This document shows, one piece after another, positions 38,807 through 47,955 of a stretch of DNA of 64,000 nt. Where the stretch lies: the NCBI RefSeq assembly GCF_000372725.1, contig NW_005198167.1, forward strand, positions 37,697 to 101,696, read 5' to 3'. The position numbers and the translations under genes are program-made. The notes under the pieces were generated by a model that saw only the letters and a program-made list of their open reading frames with translations, made no database searches and was not told where the DNA came from. Numbering within the stretch: position 1 is the stretch's first letter; each line of letters opens with the position of its first letter. The stretch is from Emiliania huxleyi CCMP1516 (Eukaryota; Haptophyta; Isochrysidales; Noelaerhabdaceae).

Positions 38807-41800
38807 ATGAGCGTCGCCGATGCCGAGCAAGCGGCGCTCGCCGAACTGCTCGCGAGCCCGTTCTTCCCGAATCAGGCCGAGGCGAACCGACACCTTGACC
38901 GCGTGCGCGCGGCGCCGGATGGGTTCAAGGACACGGCGGGCGCCGTCGGCAACTTCGCACGCCGGCTGATCGCCCGTGACGAACAGCCGATCGACCCGTT
39001 CGGCGGCGGCGGCGGCGGCGGCGACGGGCCGGCGCAAGCTCCGCCGATCCCCGGGCGGACCGTATCGCAGGCGCTCAAGGTCGACGTGGCGATGATCAAG
39101 GAGCACGACCACTTTCGAGAGGGCTCGATGAGCAGACAGCAGGTGTACGCGCGGGCGCCATCGGAGCACTACTTCAGCCATCTGCACATCGACCACACGA
39201 TGTCCGGCTTCACCGCGGGGTCGAAGGAGGAGGGGGCCGTGCGTCAGATCTACAAGGTGATGATGTACTCGTCGAAGCCGTTCCCGTGCATGGAGCTGCC
39301 GGAGACGGAAGGCGGCCCACCGGCCGGCGCGCGCGGCCCGTTCTACACGGCGCGCGAGCACGACCACACGCCGCCGTTGGCGCCCGGCGCGCACAAGGAG
39401 GTGCTCATCTACGGCGCGACGCAGCTCTCGAAGACGCCGGAGGCGTGCTTCACGGCCTGGTGCGCGACCTTCATCGACGGCTGCCTCGCGGTGCTCGGCG
39501 TGCGGAACAAGGGCGGCCGGACCCAGGGCTCGACCGACATGTGGAAGGGCTTCAACGACGTGAACAAGCGCATCAAGGAAGTGTTCGAGCGCGAGGTACA
39601 GAAGGGCAACATCGACCTGCCGGCGTCCGACTACAAGAAGTTCCAGATTAAGGCGCGGAAGTCCTCGGATGGCGAATACCTCGAGTTCGACCCGGACACG
39701 CGGCTGCTGCGCGAGCCGCAGGTCTTCATCATCTGCATGAACGCCGGGCAGATCAAGAATATGATCGGCACGCAGGCGGCCAGGGGATACAGCAAGGCCG
39801 GCGCCCTCGCGGGCTACATCACGATCATGACGGGCGAGACGCAGCACCCGTACCCGCCGAAGTGCAACGACCCGTATGCGCTCCTCGACGACGGCGTCAA
39901 CCGCCCGGTCGCGCGCATGTACTTCATCCTCGACGAGGACGACCTCAACCGCTCGAACACCGGCAACGTGACGCAGAATCTGCAGTTCGAGGCCCCCGCG
40001 TCGCTGCGCAAGCAACTGGACTCGGGCCTCGCGAAGATGAAGATCGCTGGCGTTCGGCGTGCCGCCGCCGAGTCGAGGGCCGCCGCCGCCGCGGCGTCGA
40101 GCGCCGCCGCCGGCGGCCCGTCGAACGGTGGCGCGATCGACGAGGAAGAGGAGGAGGAAGAGGAGGAGGATGAGGAGGACGAGGTCGAGCAGGTGGACGA
40201 CGGCGTCGCAGCTGCGAGCGAAGCTCTCGGCGTCGCCAGGGACGGGATCGAGTTCCTCTCCGAGCTTAGTGATTCGCGGATCCAGGTCGGCACGAACACC
40301 ACCGGCGTCCGCTCGGCCGTCCGCGGCGTCGTCGCGCTGACGGCGACGCCGGCGGCGTGCGGCCACGACCTGGGCAGCGGCGCGTCGCAGGTGATACATC
40401 AGGTCTGCAAGATGGAGCACCCCGCGAACTACGTCGGCTACGAGTTCACGGCGGCGCCGTACGCGCAGCACACGATCAAGCACGAGCCGGTGCCCGACCG
40501 CAAGCAGATCAAACAGATGAAGAAGGGGCTGTTCTACGAGAAGGTCCTCAAGACGAACGACTGGTGGAACAACGACCTCGACGAGCCGATGATGCCGTTC
40601 TCGATGAACCGCAACGGGACGATCACGGTGAGGAAGGCCGAGCTCGACAGCATACAGGAGGGCAACAACAAGAGCTCGCAGGACATTTTCGACATCGTCG
40701 ATAGGGCGCACGGGCAGGCCGGCCGGAGGGGTGACAAGGTGCTCGAGTCGGACGGCGTCGGCATTGCGCTGATGCTCGAGTCGATGGCCGAGAAGCCGCT
40801 CGCCGAGGAGCAGCGCCAGGGGTACGTCGAGGACGAGCGCCGCGCGCTGATCATCTCCAACTTCACGCGCACCGATGAGCAGAAGCTGAAGCTCGCCCGG
40901 CTCATTCTGATGGGCGAGCTCTTGCTCCCGGACGAGGTGAAGCTCCCGGCCAAGTGCTACGAGGACCTCTTTGTGATCGTCTACCACCACGACCGCGTCA
41001 AGATCATGTGGCGTGGCGTCTCCGCCGACGCCGACCCGGACGTGTACGAAGCGCCGGCGCACGACCCGCACGAGGTCCTCAACGCGATCCGTCGCGGCTC
41101 GCAGGACCTCTTCAACGCGTGCCCGCTGGCGGACGCGAGGAAGGGCACCGCCGCGAACTTCGAGGAAGACGGCGAGCTCAAGTACTTCGACACGCGGCAC
41201 TGCGACATCACGGAGGTCTACACGGCGCTTCACCTGTACGCGCGCACCAAGCGCATGCACGGCGGACGTCCCTTCAAGCTCAAGACCGTGGTGCTTTCGG
41301 GCGAGCTCGGCGGCCGCGGGGTCGCCTACAAGACGGCAGAGCTCGTTGCACACGGCCAATCCTCCGAACCGCTCGTGCCTAAGCACCACGGGTATTTGAC
41401 CGACATGTTCTACATGTTCGACGCCGTCAAGAACCGCCAGATCACGCAGCACGGCGAGCAGTCGCTCCAGAACCTCGGCCGTCTCTGCGGGCTCACGACG
41501 AACGAGTTTCTCTCGAAGATGACGGACGACAAGACGCCGCCGCGCCTGTGGACGTCGCACAGCTGCTACAACGTGATCAAGATCTTCGGCCTCTGCGTCG
41601 ACCAGTGGGTGCAGGTGATGCAGGTGAAGGCGGCGGACGAGTCGATGAAGGACGCCGTCATCCGCTGCATCAAGGCCGAGCCGGAGCGCTTCGCCGTGCT
41701 CCACATGGTGTACGCAAAGCCGACAACCGACAAGAGGTGGGCGAAGAAGGACCTGTGGCTTCGGCAGTCACGCCTGCAGAAGAAGGAGAAGCAAACTACC

Positions 41801-42382
41801 GAGGGGGTCCTGGCAGCGCCGGCCATGCCGATCGTTGCGCGCGGCCGCGACTTCGGGATCGGCCATGACCCCGACGTGGACGCCGCGGCCGCTATCGACG
41901 CCGCGGTTGCTGCCTCCGAGCAGCAGCTTGGGCTGGGCGACGGTCGGCCGCGCCAGCGGCAGCGCGTGCACGACCCGCAGCGTATCGAGCTGCAGGACTG
42001 GCTCCGTCGCCTCGAGACGATGCTGAGGGGCGACGACGTGAAGCACACCGTCTCGGACAAGTCGCGCAACGACTATTGGAAGTTCATATACAATTCCATC
42101 AGGAACAAGTGGATCAAGTCGGCCGCCGAGATCGGTGCCGAGATCCAATCCGAGTCTTACTCGGGGAAACTCGAGCAGGCCATACGAGTGAGCAACGCCG
42201 CTTCGGGCATCCCTCTCCCGAAGAACCCGAAAAAGACCGCAGTAGACACCGTCAGCGCAATCCGCTACGTGATCTCGCACGGCGTTCATCCCGAAGGCGG
42301 CGGTAGCTACGTGGCTCCGGCCCGGGGGCGTCGGCCGGCGGCGGCGGCGGCGGCCGCCGGTGGCGACGTCGCGATGGCGTGA
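38807..42382 (+). CDS. Z1-like superfamily 2 helicase/ATPase, intronless
   Basis: 1,191 residues from ATG 38807 (the frame opens at 38735 inside the repeat arm). A P-loop-like YGATQLSKT (about 201-209) recalls the G-x-TQ-x-GKT loop of Z1-domain helicases. A DExD-type FILDEDDLNR follows at about 372, ALTATPAA (motif III) at about 510, LSGELGGRGVAYKT (Z1-like R-G-x-x-[FY]) at about 829-842 and QSLQNLGRLCGL (motif VI, arginine finger region) at about 885-896. A poly-Glu/Asp stretch lies at about 444-465. These motifs indicate ATP-driven nucleic-acid translocation. The order is that of Z1 helicases known from bacteria and some large DNA viruses of algae. In a genome where other large genes are full of introns, a 3.6-kb intronless frame suggests a foreign or recently copied origin. 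It looks whole. Confidence 0.7.
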   Translation: MSVADAEQAALAELLASPFFPNQAEANRHLDRVRAAPDGFKDTAGAVGNFARRLIARDEQPIDPFGGGGGGGDGPAQAPPIPGRTVSQALKVDVAMIKEHDHFREGSMSRQQVYARAPSEHYFSHLHIDHTMSGFTAGSKEEGAVRQIYKVMMYSSKPFPCMELPETEGGPPAGARGPFYTAREHDHTPPLAPGAHKEVLIYGATQLSKTPEACFTAWCATFIDGCLAVLGVRNKGGRTQGSTDMWKGFNDVNKRIKEVFEREVQKGNIDLPASDYKKFQIKARKSSDGEYLEFDPDTRLLREPQVFIICMNAGQIKNMIGTQAARGYSKAGALAGYITIMTGETQHPYPPKCNDPYALLDDGVNRPVARMYFILDEDDLNRSNTGNVTQNLQFEAPASLRKQLDSGLAKMKIAGVRRAAAESRAAAAAASSAAAGGPSNGGAIDEEEEEEEEEDEEDEVEQVDDGVAAASEALGVARDGIEFLSELSDSRIQVGTNTTGVRSAVRGVVALTATPAACGHDLGSGASQVIHQVCKMEHPANYVGYEFTAAPYAQHTIKHEPVPDRKQIKQMKKGLFYEKVLKTNDWWNNDLDEPMMPFSMNRNGTITVRKAELDSIQEGNNKSSQDIFDIVDRAHGQAGRRGDKVLESDGVGIALMLESMAEKPLAEEQRQGYVEDERRALIISNFTRTDEQKLKLARLILMGELLLPDEVKLPAKCYEDLFVIVYHHDRVKIMWRGVSADADPDVYEAPAHDPHEVLNAIRRGSQDLFNACPLADARKGTAANFEEDGELKYFDTRHCDITEVYTALHLYARTKRMHGGRPFKLKTVVLSGELGGRGVAYKTAELVAHGQSSEPLVPKHHGYLTDMFYMFDAVKNRQITQHGEQSLQNLGRLCGLTTNEFLSKMTDDKTPPRLWTSHSCYNVIKIFGLCVDQWVQVMQVKAADESMKDAVIRCIKAEPERFAVLHMVYAKPTTDKRWAKKDLWLRQSRLQKKEKQTTEGVLAAPAMPIVARGRDFGIGHDPDVDAAAAIDAAVAASEQQLGLGDGRPRQRQRVHDPQRIELQDWLRRLETMLRGDDVKHTVSDKSRNDYWKFIYNSIRNKWIKSAAEIGAEIQSESYSGKLEQAIRVSNAASGIPLPKNPKKTAVDTVSAIRYVISHGVHPEGGGSYVAPARGRRPAAAAAAAGGDVAMA

Positions 42383-42591
42383 GCTCGGCACGCGTAACGC
42401 AGCGCCTGCCATTCACTTTCTCTGTACGGCTGTACGTGTACGTGCACTGCCGAGCAGGGAAGTGGGCGAGCGCGCGCGTGGGGAGGGTACAAAGGGCGCT
42501 CGGGTAGGGCCGGCAGCGGGGATGGTATTCTCTCTCTTATAAAGCTTTCTTCGTTTCGTGCTCCCGGTACATGCCCACACATCACAAGAGT

Positions 42592-44020
42592 TCACAACTT
42601 CGCCACCTTCAAATCGGGCGGCCCCACGCTCGCCCCCGTCGCCGCGCACTCCGTCCCGCAGCACGGCGTCTCCGAGTTTGGCGACACCGTCCCCGACACC
42701 GACTCGGGCGACGCGCCGACCGGCGCGCCCGCGACGACGCGCCCGCCGAAGGCCGCCGCGTGCTCCGACGTGCCCAGCCGCTGCATCTGCCACGCGCGCT
42801 TCGAGAGGATCGCGCGCGCGCGGCGGCGGCGGACGACGACGACGGCGGCGATGGTGCAGCTGGCGACGACGAAGAAGACGGCGCAGAGCGCGATCACGTG
42901 CTCGGTGACGGAGGCGACAAAGGCGGCGCGCGCGTCGCCGTACTCAGACACGAGCGGATCCTGCGCGGGGATCAGATGGTGCGACGGGTCGAGGCTGCCG
43001 CACACGGTGTTGTTGGCGGCGGCCGACGGCTCGGGCGCGCCCGGCGCGAGCAACCAGACGGAGACAATCTTCGTCGCAAACTGCAGCCCGTCGAGCGACG
43101 CGGCGAGCGCGACGCCGACGCAGCGCGTCTCGAGGACGGCGGGCGCCGCGACGCTCAGCCGCAGCACGTCGGACGAGGCGGCGGTGAGTGTAAGCGCTTC
43201 GGACGGGAGCACCTCCTCGTTGGTGCTCACCGCGTACGCAAACGTCGGCGGCGCCGTCGCGCCGACGAGCGCGACGTCGACGCTGCTGTCGGCGGCGCCG
43301 CTGCGCACGTGCACGGTGTCGGCGGCGCCGACGGGGCCGAGCGACTCGGTCGAGGGTGGTGGGCCGAAAACGCGAGTAGGTACGGCCGCGCGGGGCCACG
43401 GCGAGCTCATGAACGACAGGTCGGCATAGGTGAACGCGGCTGGCGCCGGCGGCGTGGCGAGCCTCTCGGTGCAGCAGAAGCGTGGCATTTCGCCAGGGGG
43501 GCCCATGCCGCCGCCAACCACGCAATAGCCGTCACAGTGATACGCCTGCTCAGCCGCCCACGCTGCGAGCGTGCGTCGCTGGAAGAGAGTGCGGAACGGT
43601 GCGGGCATCGCCGCGTGGACGATCGGCGAGGTGTTGAGCGGGTCGGTCAAGACTCGTCAAGACGGAGCAGATGTAATCGCTCGCGCTTGAGCCGACTGGG
43701 CGCAGCAGCGGCGTCGGGGAGACGCGGATGAAGTACGTCTTCCACAGTCCCTCGTCGATAGCGGCAGCACGCCAGGTCCGAGGGGTCGAGTTGACCAGGC
43801 CCGCGTTGAGAATGAAGCGGGCTATGTCGCGTGCGTCGGGACGGTCATAATACATAAAGCGTGAGTGGAACGCGTAGCGTCCGCTGTCCGATTCGTTTGG
43901 TCGTTTTTGGCGTATGCTGGTGACCCAGCACTCGTTTTCTTTCCCTGTCACCTCAAAAGGAAGGGCGCACTCGCGCAGCACACCCAGCCCACTCCGTGGG
44001 GCTAGCACGCAACAGACAAC
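42592..44020 (-). CDS. Type I membrane protein, unknown family, with a 10-bp duplication
   Basis: N-terminal part (43670-43990): LRECALPFEVTGKENECWVT, RQKRPNESDSGRYAFHSRFM, RDIARFILNAGLVNSTPRTW. C-terminal part (42592-43650): a Ser/Ala/Val-rich ectodomain with paired Cys, a membrane segment VIALCAVFFVVASCTIAAVV followed by RRRR, and a cytoplasmic tail ending DLKVAKL. The two frames are joined exactly if one copy of a tandem 10-bp duplication (gtcttgacga, minus strand, near 43650-43670) is ignored, so the copy shown carries a frameshift or an assembly error. The start is not found; the gene begins just after the stop of Kelch gene 2, only about 20-50 bp away. Confidence 0.6.
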
Positions 44021-44025
44021 GGTGA

Positions 44026-45135
44026 CTACATCAAGAGGGCGAAAGCCTTCATCCGCGCCGTCGCCATCGGAGCCATCGCCTCCCACGCGCCGACTGCCGG
44101 GTCGTACCGCTCCACCGAGCTGAGGCGATGGTCGTGGCCACGCCCGCCAGCAGCGTACAGCTTGCCGTCGAGCACGGCCACGGCGTGAGCATACCGCGCC
44201 TCCGCCATCGGCGCCACCGCCTCCCACGCGTTCGTCACGGGGTCGTACCGCTCCACCGAGCTGATGAGGCGATGGTGGCCGCCGTCGTAGTTCTGGCCTC
44301 CCATGGCGTACAGCTTGCCGTCGAGCACCGCCACGGCGTGATCAAACCGTTCCTCCCCCATTGGCGCCACCGCCTCCCACGCATTGGCAACCGGGTCGTA
44401 CCGCTCCACCGAGCTGAGGAAGCCGTCGTCTTCGTTCAAGCCGCCCACCGCGTACAGCTTGCCGTCCAACACCGCCACACCATGGTCGCTCCGCGCCTCC
44501 GCCATCGGAGCCACCGCCTCCCACGCGCCCACTGCCGGGTCGTACCGCTCCACCGAGCTGAGGGGGCCGTCGTCGTCGCCCTTGTAGCCTCCCAGAGCGT
44601 ACAGCTTGCCGTCGAGCACCGCCATGCCGTGAGAATGCCGCGCCTCTGCCATCGGCGCCACTGCTTCCCACGCTTTCGCTGCCGGATCGTACCGCTCGAC
44701 CGAGCTGAGGAAGCCATTGCTGTACCCGCCCACAGCATACAGCTTGCCGTCGAGCACCTCCATGCCGACATCCCTTCGTGCCGTCGGCATCGGCGCCACA
44801 GCCTCCTCCTCCCACTCATTCGTTGACGGGTCGTACCGCTCCAGCGAGTTGAGGCGCTCGCCACCGCGTTGGCCGCCGATCACGAGCACGCGCGGCCTCT
44901 TGCGCTTCTTCAGCGTCTCCTTCCAGCCGCGGCGCCACGCGCGGCACGTCCCCTTGACGGCGTGCTCCGTGGTCGGCAGCTGGGCGAGGATGTGCGGGGC
45001 GAGGTCCGGCGAGAGGAGGACCTCGGAGAGCACCCACTCGGGCTGCTCCACGAGCCGAGCGGCGTGCTCCTCCGCCACGCGCAGCGCGGCGTCGCTCGCG
45101 CCCGCCTGCGCCTCGATGATGGCGCACAGCTGCTC
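44026..45135 (-). CDS. F-box-like/Kelch-repeat protein 2
   Basis: Same layout as the gene at 26438: QLCAIIEAQAG, F-box-like VLLSPDLAPHILAQLPTTEH, RPRVLVIGG and six Kelch repeats (DGKLYAVGG, SSVERYDP). The N-terminus is interrupted by a (CA)n tract on the coding strand. A canonical gtgagt donor lies just 5' of the tract (about 45215), after an AGHRLGA stretch that resembles the paralogs' SHRIGA, and cacgag precedes CAG-CTG at its end. I infer an intron consisting mostly of microsatellite. The exact start is uncertain. Confidence 0.8.
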   Translation of the reverse strand, partial: EQLCAIIEAQAGASDAALRVAEEHAARLVEQPEWVLSEVLLSPDLAPHILAQLPTTEHAVKGTCRAWRRGWKETLKKRKRPRVLVIGGQRGGERLNSLERYDPSTNEWEEEAVAPMPTARRDVGMEVLDGKLYAVGGYSNGFLSSVERYDPAAKAWEAVAPMAEARHSHGMAVLDGKLYALGGYKGDDDGPLSSVERYDPAVGAWEAVAPMAEARSDHGVAVLDGKLYAVGGLNEDDGFLSSVERYDPVANAWEAVAPMGEERFDHAVAVLDGKLYAMGGQNYDGGHHRLISSVERYDPVTNAWEAVAPMAEARYAHAVAVLDGKLYAAGGRGHDHRLSSVERYDPAVGAWEAMAPMATARMKAFALLM

Positions 45136-45139
45136 GTGC

Positions 45140-45143
<4 letters not shown>

Positions 45144-45209
<66 letters not shown>
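45144..45209. repeat. (GT)n microsatellite
   Basis: 33 GT units without interruption. Translates as His-Thr repeats on the minus strand, which is probably intronic. Confidence 0.95.
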
Positions 45210-45210
<1 letters not shown>

Positions 45211-45229
45211 ACTCACGCCCCCAACCGAT

Positions 45230-45696
45230 GGCCTGCTGACGGGGTTTGCGATGAGGAGCGATCCGAACGTGGTATTCGGGTGATTAGATCACCACCGCCG
45301 AAGGAAGCGCAAGCGCTTGGAGCAAGGGAACTGCCACGTATGGGTCCCAGACTAGCACCCCACCTCGCGGGCCGATGTTCTGGCCCAGCGAGGCTGCTGC
45401 GGAGCACTCGGGGCCGATGTTCTGGCCCAGCGAGGCCGCTGCGGGGCTTTTTGAGAACCCACCGCACTGGCCCTTCTCCTGTAGATATTTTCCCAAAATA
45501 TGGGCAAAAACAGGGGCTCCATGGCTCAGACTGGACTCCTCTTGGTCCCTTCTGATGCCCTAGGCCACACCTGGGCCTTACCTGGGGCTCTGGGGGGCGG
45601 GCAGGGTTGCCCCAGGGAAGAATTCTTGTTGCGATACTCCATCGACCTTGCCGCAGTTTCTCTCTCCGCTCCAGCCATTCTACAGCCACACCAGCC
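45230..45696. other. Divergent intergenic region with a 42-bp tandem duplication
   Basis: Between Kelch gene 2 (-) and the secreted protein (+). A block around gccgatgttctggcccagcg occurs at 45371 and 45413 (two units of about 42 bp). It probably contains both promoters; no TATA element can be assigned. Confidence 0.5.
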
Positions 45697-46820
45697 ATGA
45701 GCATCGCATCGCTCCTGGCGGTCGCCACGATTGCATACACCAGCTCGGATCTCGAGAGCGGCTCGGACCTGTACGTGAGCACGCCGCACGGCCTTTGGCT
45801 GAAGAAGTGCGTGCACGCCATCCCGGAAAACGCACGCGTGCATGAGCACGCAGACGGATTGATGGTGCATCTCTTGGAGTCGGGATCGGCGTACCTCATT
45901 TCACACGACAAGGAGTGCGAGGCCGAGGCCGAGGGGATGGCTCGGCAGCGGCGAGAGACGAACCAGTGGCAGGACGACACCGGCTTCCGCCACGAAGGCC
46001 TTTTGAACTTCACCGCAATTTACACCGCGCCTGAGGAGTACCCACCCGACGAGGGACAGCTGCTGTACTACTTCATTGGCCTCGAAAACTCGCACGGGCC
46101 ACTCACGATCGTGCAGCCGGTGGTCCGGTCGACAAGACTGGCCATCACCCCGACGGGTGGTCCATGGCGCCTTGGAATTGCTGCCCGAAGGGTCAGTCGC
46201 TCCACGGGAAGACCGTGCCGACCACGCCGGGCGTGCCCATCAACACGTGTCTCCTCGTCTGCATGTATCGATCCGTGACCCCCGACGCCGGGTCCGAGCG
46301 AGTGTCTAACAACACGTGCTCAATCGAGCTGTTGAGGCCGGCCAGCTCGGGAATCACGGATCCGTCGCCCTTGCGCGCATGCTCCTTAGGCCGTTTGTGT
46401 TACCTCTCAATTGCTCTAGTTCATCTCCTTTACGATACGGCGGAATTGCTCTCAGTGAGTTACGTATGCGCCGCCACTTGTGCACATCAACACATCTACA
46501 CGACCGCGGACGGAAAAGTCGAGATCGGGATGGAGCGCCTGGCCGAGGGCCCTCCCGCTAAGTCGTCGTTCACGGTACCGCTCCTGAAGCGTGACTGGAC
46601 GTACGCTGTCGCCACGCTGGAGACGTACAAACAGAAAGATTGCGCCTCGACGACGAGCCGCCCGTTCCACTTCACCGACATGAAGCTGTCGGATTCCGGG
46701 GGGCCGGTCACCCCAAAGTGGTTTGCCGGCATGAAGCAGACGGCGTGCAAGGGGGGAGCAACGATTCATGGGCCGTCATCGGTCGACCTCTACGGCGCCA
46801 AGATGCCCGAGTCGGCTTGA
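45697..46820 (+). CDS. Secreted beta-sandwich-like protein (eqolisin-like pattern), frame disturbed
   Basis: ATG 45697: MSIASLLAVATIAYTSSDLE; the following HGLWLKKCVHA, FTAIYTAPEEYPPD, LLYYFIGLENSHGPLTIVQPV segment, then WSMAPWNCCPKGQSLHGKTV with PGVPINTCLL, and later WTYAVATLETYKQKDC, PFHFTDMKL and PVTPKWFAG, follow a pattern (ilQPVl, W..ASW.cc.., G..i.g, LE.Y.v..C) seen in many algal and bacterial secreted proteins distantly like G1 peptidases. Between QPVV and DKTGHHPDGWSM the frame shifts by one base near 46125, and an intron probably removes about 46265-46470 (a ctctcag acceptor at about 46453). No catalytic Gln/Glu pair can be confirmed, so activity is unknown. A broken copy is possible. 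Confidence 0.5.
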
Positions 46821-47752
46821 GTGATTTGTCTCATTCCACACAGTAGCTTTGGGCCTATAGCTCTCCACTGCGAACTGTACGTACATGCAGATGTGCATGT
46901 GCATGTGCATGTTTGGACACACGCCGGCGGGCGCTAGAGGCGAGCGGCAGCATTTTTCTAGCCGCATAGTGTGCACCGGCGCGCAGCGCCGAGGAAAATT
47001 TTAAGAAACATGCTAAAAGCTAGGCGCTGGCCTCCGAGTACAGACGCGAGACGGCCAAAGTGGTAAAAGTCGCACTCTCCCCTGACCCGATCAAAAGCGT
47101 AAAAGCACGCGAGGCTCCAGAAACCTAAGAAACCCTCAGTGCTCAGACGTGTTAAACTCGGACCGCTTAATTAAAAAGTGGGTAGACGTGTCACTCTTCT
47201 TTTTTGGAACATCAATCGGCTTGCCGTTCGCCCCCCCTCCCCCCCAATCTTCTGCATTCACGATTCACTTCTAGATACTGGCGGTGTGGAGGGTGAGTTG
47301 ACCAAGGGGTTGTGCGCCGGGCCCTCCTGCTCGGCCCCAGCCGGTAGATAAGTCTTGTCATCAACAGAGTAGATGGATCTGACCTCGGGGCCGATGTGAC
47401 CAAGCGCTGGTAGCGTGATTTTACCTCACACCCATGTCTCACAGTGTGCCGGCAGTCGCCGAGCAGTGTCGCTCACACAAGCCGCAGCACAAGTGACTGA
47501 GGGCCAGTGAGGGCGAGCCCATCGCTGTCACAGCTGTGGCAGCCGCACAGTAGGCTGTGTGAACTGTGCAGAGTGTGTGAGCAGCAGAGGAGCTGCTCTC
47601 CAGGCTTCAGGCGCAAAGAGCTGCATGCCACCGAAAGCGCTGTCGAGGTTCGCCGAGCGCGACGAAATCGGGGGACACCGTCACCGACGAGCGCGTTCGA
47701 GTATTCACTCCGGACAAAGACGGCGACACGCACACGAGCTGCGGCCGTGTCG
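46821..47752. other. Intergenic, lower GC
   Basis: No gene recognised. A (tgcatg)n-like patch lies at about 46880-46912 and A/T-rich patches near 46990 and 47170. The short frames in 47507-47761 have no domain. Confidence 0.45.
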
Positions 47753-47819
47753 CCGTCATAGCGGCGAGGCGCGGGACCGTCTGTGGCGAAGTGGGTCGCG
47801 TCCCTCGATTTCCGTCAAC
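47753..47819. repeat. Dispersed repeat, copy 2
   Basis: Second copy of the about 65-bp sequence at 24292-24358 (gtcatagcggcgaggcgcgg start), same orientation, with few differences. Confidence 0.8.
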
Positions 47820-47955
47820 CCAGCATCCACATCCACATATTTTTGGCGGGGTTTGCACGCGAGACTTTTTGCAACTACGTAGTCTTCCGCGCGGTTTACA
47901 TATATCATATAATTCCAACTTCGTCGTGTGTTGTGTGCGAGCCCGAAATAGCCGT

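Noticed and set aside
37757-41704. 1,315-codon minus-strand open frame
   Set aside because: It is the antisense of the helicase, rich in Leu/Arg/Val/His as expected for a GC-rich shadow, and passes through the inverted-repeat arm. Only its 3' part (37757-38437) has an independent signal peptide.
45122-45216. Poly(His-Thr) N-terminus on Kelch gene 2
   Set aside because: Comes from translating a (CA)n tract; no ATG is present and a canonical donor precedes the tract.
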